Assembly: GCA_037039685.1 (NCBI GenBank)
Contig: JAWNGF010000007.1
Coordinates: 1,674,001 to 1,738,000, forward strand
DNA from: Ceratobasidium sp. AG-K
Lineage: Eukaryota > Basidiomycota > Agaricomycetes > Cantharellales > Ceratobasidiaceae
Direction of reading: 5' to 3'
Length of the DNA: 64,000 nt
Part shown: positions 62,294 to 64,000 of the stretch, one piece after another
Position numbering within the stretch: the stretch's first letter is position 1
Layout of the letters: every line of letters starts with the position of its first letter
Program-made: the position numbers and the translations under genes
The notes under the pieces: generated by a model
The model's input: only the letters and a program-made list of their open reading frames with translations
What the model was told of the DNA's origin: nothing
Databases searched by the model: none

Positions 62294-64000
62294 TGTCGGC
62301 AACAGAGTAGATTTAGTGAGTAGAGCGAGGAGTGAAGATTGGAGTAGTTGCAAGTTTTGCAGATATCACTACCGGTTGTTCCCCCCCTCCCTTTTATCTT
62401 TCCTGGGACATAGTTAGACGGTGTAGGAGCCTCAGGGTGTCGGCGTAGCAAGTCCTTGATGATCTTGGACAGGTGGCCAAAATCTTCTGCCCTTTGTTCT
62501 GTGTCTTCTTTGTCCCCATAACCCTTCCATCTGACCCTGTAGAAAAGCCCATCCTTTGTTTTCTTCCAATCCATGATTTTTTCTACTTTGTATTCCTCTT
62601 CTCCTTCTTCCGTTATGATCGGCAGTGGTCGGGGTTGGTTACGGCTGAATTCAGTGTCTCCTTTGTAAGGGCTGAGCAAATCGATGTGAAAAACAGGGTG
62701 CACCCTCATTGTTGCCGGCAAAGTGAGCTCATAAGCATTTGACCCTATCTTTCGCTTCACAACAAATGGCCCGTGCCTTTTGTTATCCAGCTTCTTTGAT
62801 GGTCTCTTTGTTTGAATGTTCTTTCCCAACAGCCATACTAGATCTCCTTCTTGGTACTCGTTTCTTGGCTCTTCCTCTGGGAGCCTTTGGGTTTCCATTG
62901 ATGCAATTGCTTTGTCGTGGATTTTACGCCATTTTTCTGTGATGTTGTTTGCTTCCGGAACCGCTGATTCTTCTGCTGAGATGTTCCACAGTGGTTCCCT
63001 CCTGTAGACAATTTGAAAAGGGGAACTACCTGTTACACGGTGCTTCTGTAGATTGTAGCTGAATTCCGCAATCGGTAACAAGTCCGCCCAATCATCCTGT
63101 CGGTAGTTGACGAACGATCGTAGCCAGCCTTCCATCCATTGATTGATTCTCTCTGTTATTCCATCTGTTTGGGGGTGGTAGGCAGTACTGAAACCTGGGC
63201 TAGTTCCAATTTTTTCATAAATGGCTTTCATAAGTTTGGAATTGAAAGTAGTCCCTCCGTCTGAGATCGTGCTCTTTGGAAAACCATGCAGTTTCCAAAC
63301 ATTTGTGACAAAAAGATTTGCAAGGTCGCTTGCCGTGTGAGATTCTTTGCAGGGTATGAAATGCGCCATTCTTGAGAATCAATCCACCACTACTAAGATG
63401 CTATCTGATCCTCTGGATTTTGGTAATTTCACCACGAAGTCAAACGCTATGTCTTCCCACGGTCCTTTTGGGATCTCCAGAGGCTTGACCGGAACTATCG
63501 ATTTTGATCCCTTTGTCCGTTGGCAGGTCTCACAAGATTCCACGTATCTGTTTACGCTCTGCTTCATTCCTGGCCAGAAGTATCTTCTCGATATTAGTTC
63601 CAAAGTTCTAGCTTGTCCTTGATGACCCGCGATTTTTGAGTCGTGGTGAACTCGCATGATGGCCAGCCTGGCTTCCTTATCTTCTGGCACGTAAATCCTT
63701 CCCTTGAACCATAATAGTCCCTCTTTGAAATCGTAATCTTTTGCACTGTGTTGTAGGGTTTTTGGTAGCATTTCCCTCAATTTGCAGATTTCTTTGATTT
63801 GTGCCAACCCTTTGTCTGTTTCCTGTGCCCCCTTGATGGTCTCTATGATGTCTGTGTCTACTTGTCCCATAAACCCCTTGAACCTTTTGACAGATATCAT
63901 AACTTGTTCAGGTGTGGGTGTATCTTCATGGTCTGACCGTCTTGACAATGGGTCCGGTTTAGAAGACAGGATTCCAGGGCGGTATATGATGTCAAAGTTA
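61858..64000 (-). pseudogene. pol of K, C-terminal half, one nonsense codon
   Basis: Runs off the window edge. From the edge: RNase H end (FDIIYRPGILSSKPD), linker, integrase zinc-binding region (HHDSKIAGHQGQARTL...CETC), D/D/E core, GPY/F-type segment, chromodomain (EYKVEKIM, WKGYGDKEDTEQ), then the tail overlapping ORF3. A single TGA at 63379-63381 replaces the CGA seen in B (VVVD-FSRM), the same codon lost in A'. The second core motif reads SDGGTTF instead of SDRGTTF. The remainder is open. Confidence 0.9.

Larger units (their letters stand above)
53810..64000 (-). mobile_element. Chromovirus K (family 1), 3' part, split by A'
   Basis: Minus-strand element: 3' LTR 53810-54265, polypurine tract interrupted by A' (54274-61490), ORF3 (61529-62293) and pol running to the window edge. 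Removing A' and one CTCCC copy gives the same LTR/polypurine junction as in B (28690-28706). Confidence 0.93.

Noticed and set aside
1..64000. tRNA or rRNA genes
   Set aside because: None seen on reading for cloverleaf-type or conserved rRNA sequence. A tRNAscan run would be decisive, but nothing here suggests one.

Overview
The window looks like eukaryotic, fungal DNA. Coding regions are split by very short GT-AG introns (about 40-61 nt), one gene encodes a NACHT/WD40 STAND receptor of the type expanded in Agaricomycetes, and there are remnants of a Plavaka-like (CMC) DNA transposon and of a gene resembling the agaricomycete DUF6698 family. Most of the window is nested Ty3/Gypsy chromoviruses of the Tf1/sushi type. 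A Rhizoctonia-like agaricomycete is plausible, but that is inference from family resemblance; no species marker is present.

Layout. 1-2818 is the 5' part of a minus-strand chromovirus (copy A, family 1: LTR, intact gag, start of pol). 2819-7375 holds LTR fragments and a decayed minus-strand element F (family 2), fused at about 7375 to a decayed minus-strand element E (family 3, to 10805) that carries a solo LTR at 7774-8270. 10806-19963 is old and non-LTR in character: an unassigned stretch, a foldback element (11727-12755), a broken Plavaka-like transposase on the minus strand (12822-17271) and a probably decayed DUF6698-like gene on the plus strand (17718-19254). 19964-24780 is the one convincing host gene, a six-exon NACHT-WD40 gene predicted at 1512 aa. 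24781-26952 is mostly unassigned sequence with a hairpin and a Gypsy integrase remnant.

26953-38811 is a decayed plus-strand element C (family 3) whose gag was split by a complete family-1 element B (28235-35457, TSD TTTGA). C is cut by the 932-bp LTR of a minus-strand element M. M's spliced 3' gene was split by element G (40174-47124, TSD AATGG, two LTRs identical by eye, open gag and pol), the best candidate for a live transposon. D (family 2, 47506-52896) follows with its own solo LTR, then LTR pieces H and J, then a minus-strand family-1 element K (53810 to the window end) whose polypurine tract was hit by a complete plus-strand family-1 element A' (54274-61490, TSD CTCCC).

Shared biology. 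Families 1, 2 and 3 share two signatures. The sequence 2 nt downstream of the 5' LTR is complementary to a stretch 33-34 bp downstream of the TATA box in the LTR, as expected for Tf1-like self-primed reverse transcription. Pol lies in the -1 frame after a G GGA AAA heptamer at the end of gag. Family 1 also carries a 254-codon third ORF overlapping the pol frame by exactly 436 nt in all three copies. Family 2 has an extra coiled-coil ORF ahead of gag. Many lesions are CGA to TGA, suggesting deamination at methylated CpG.
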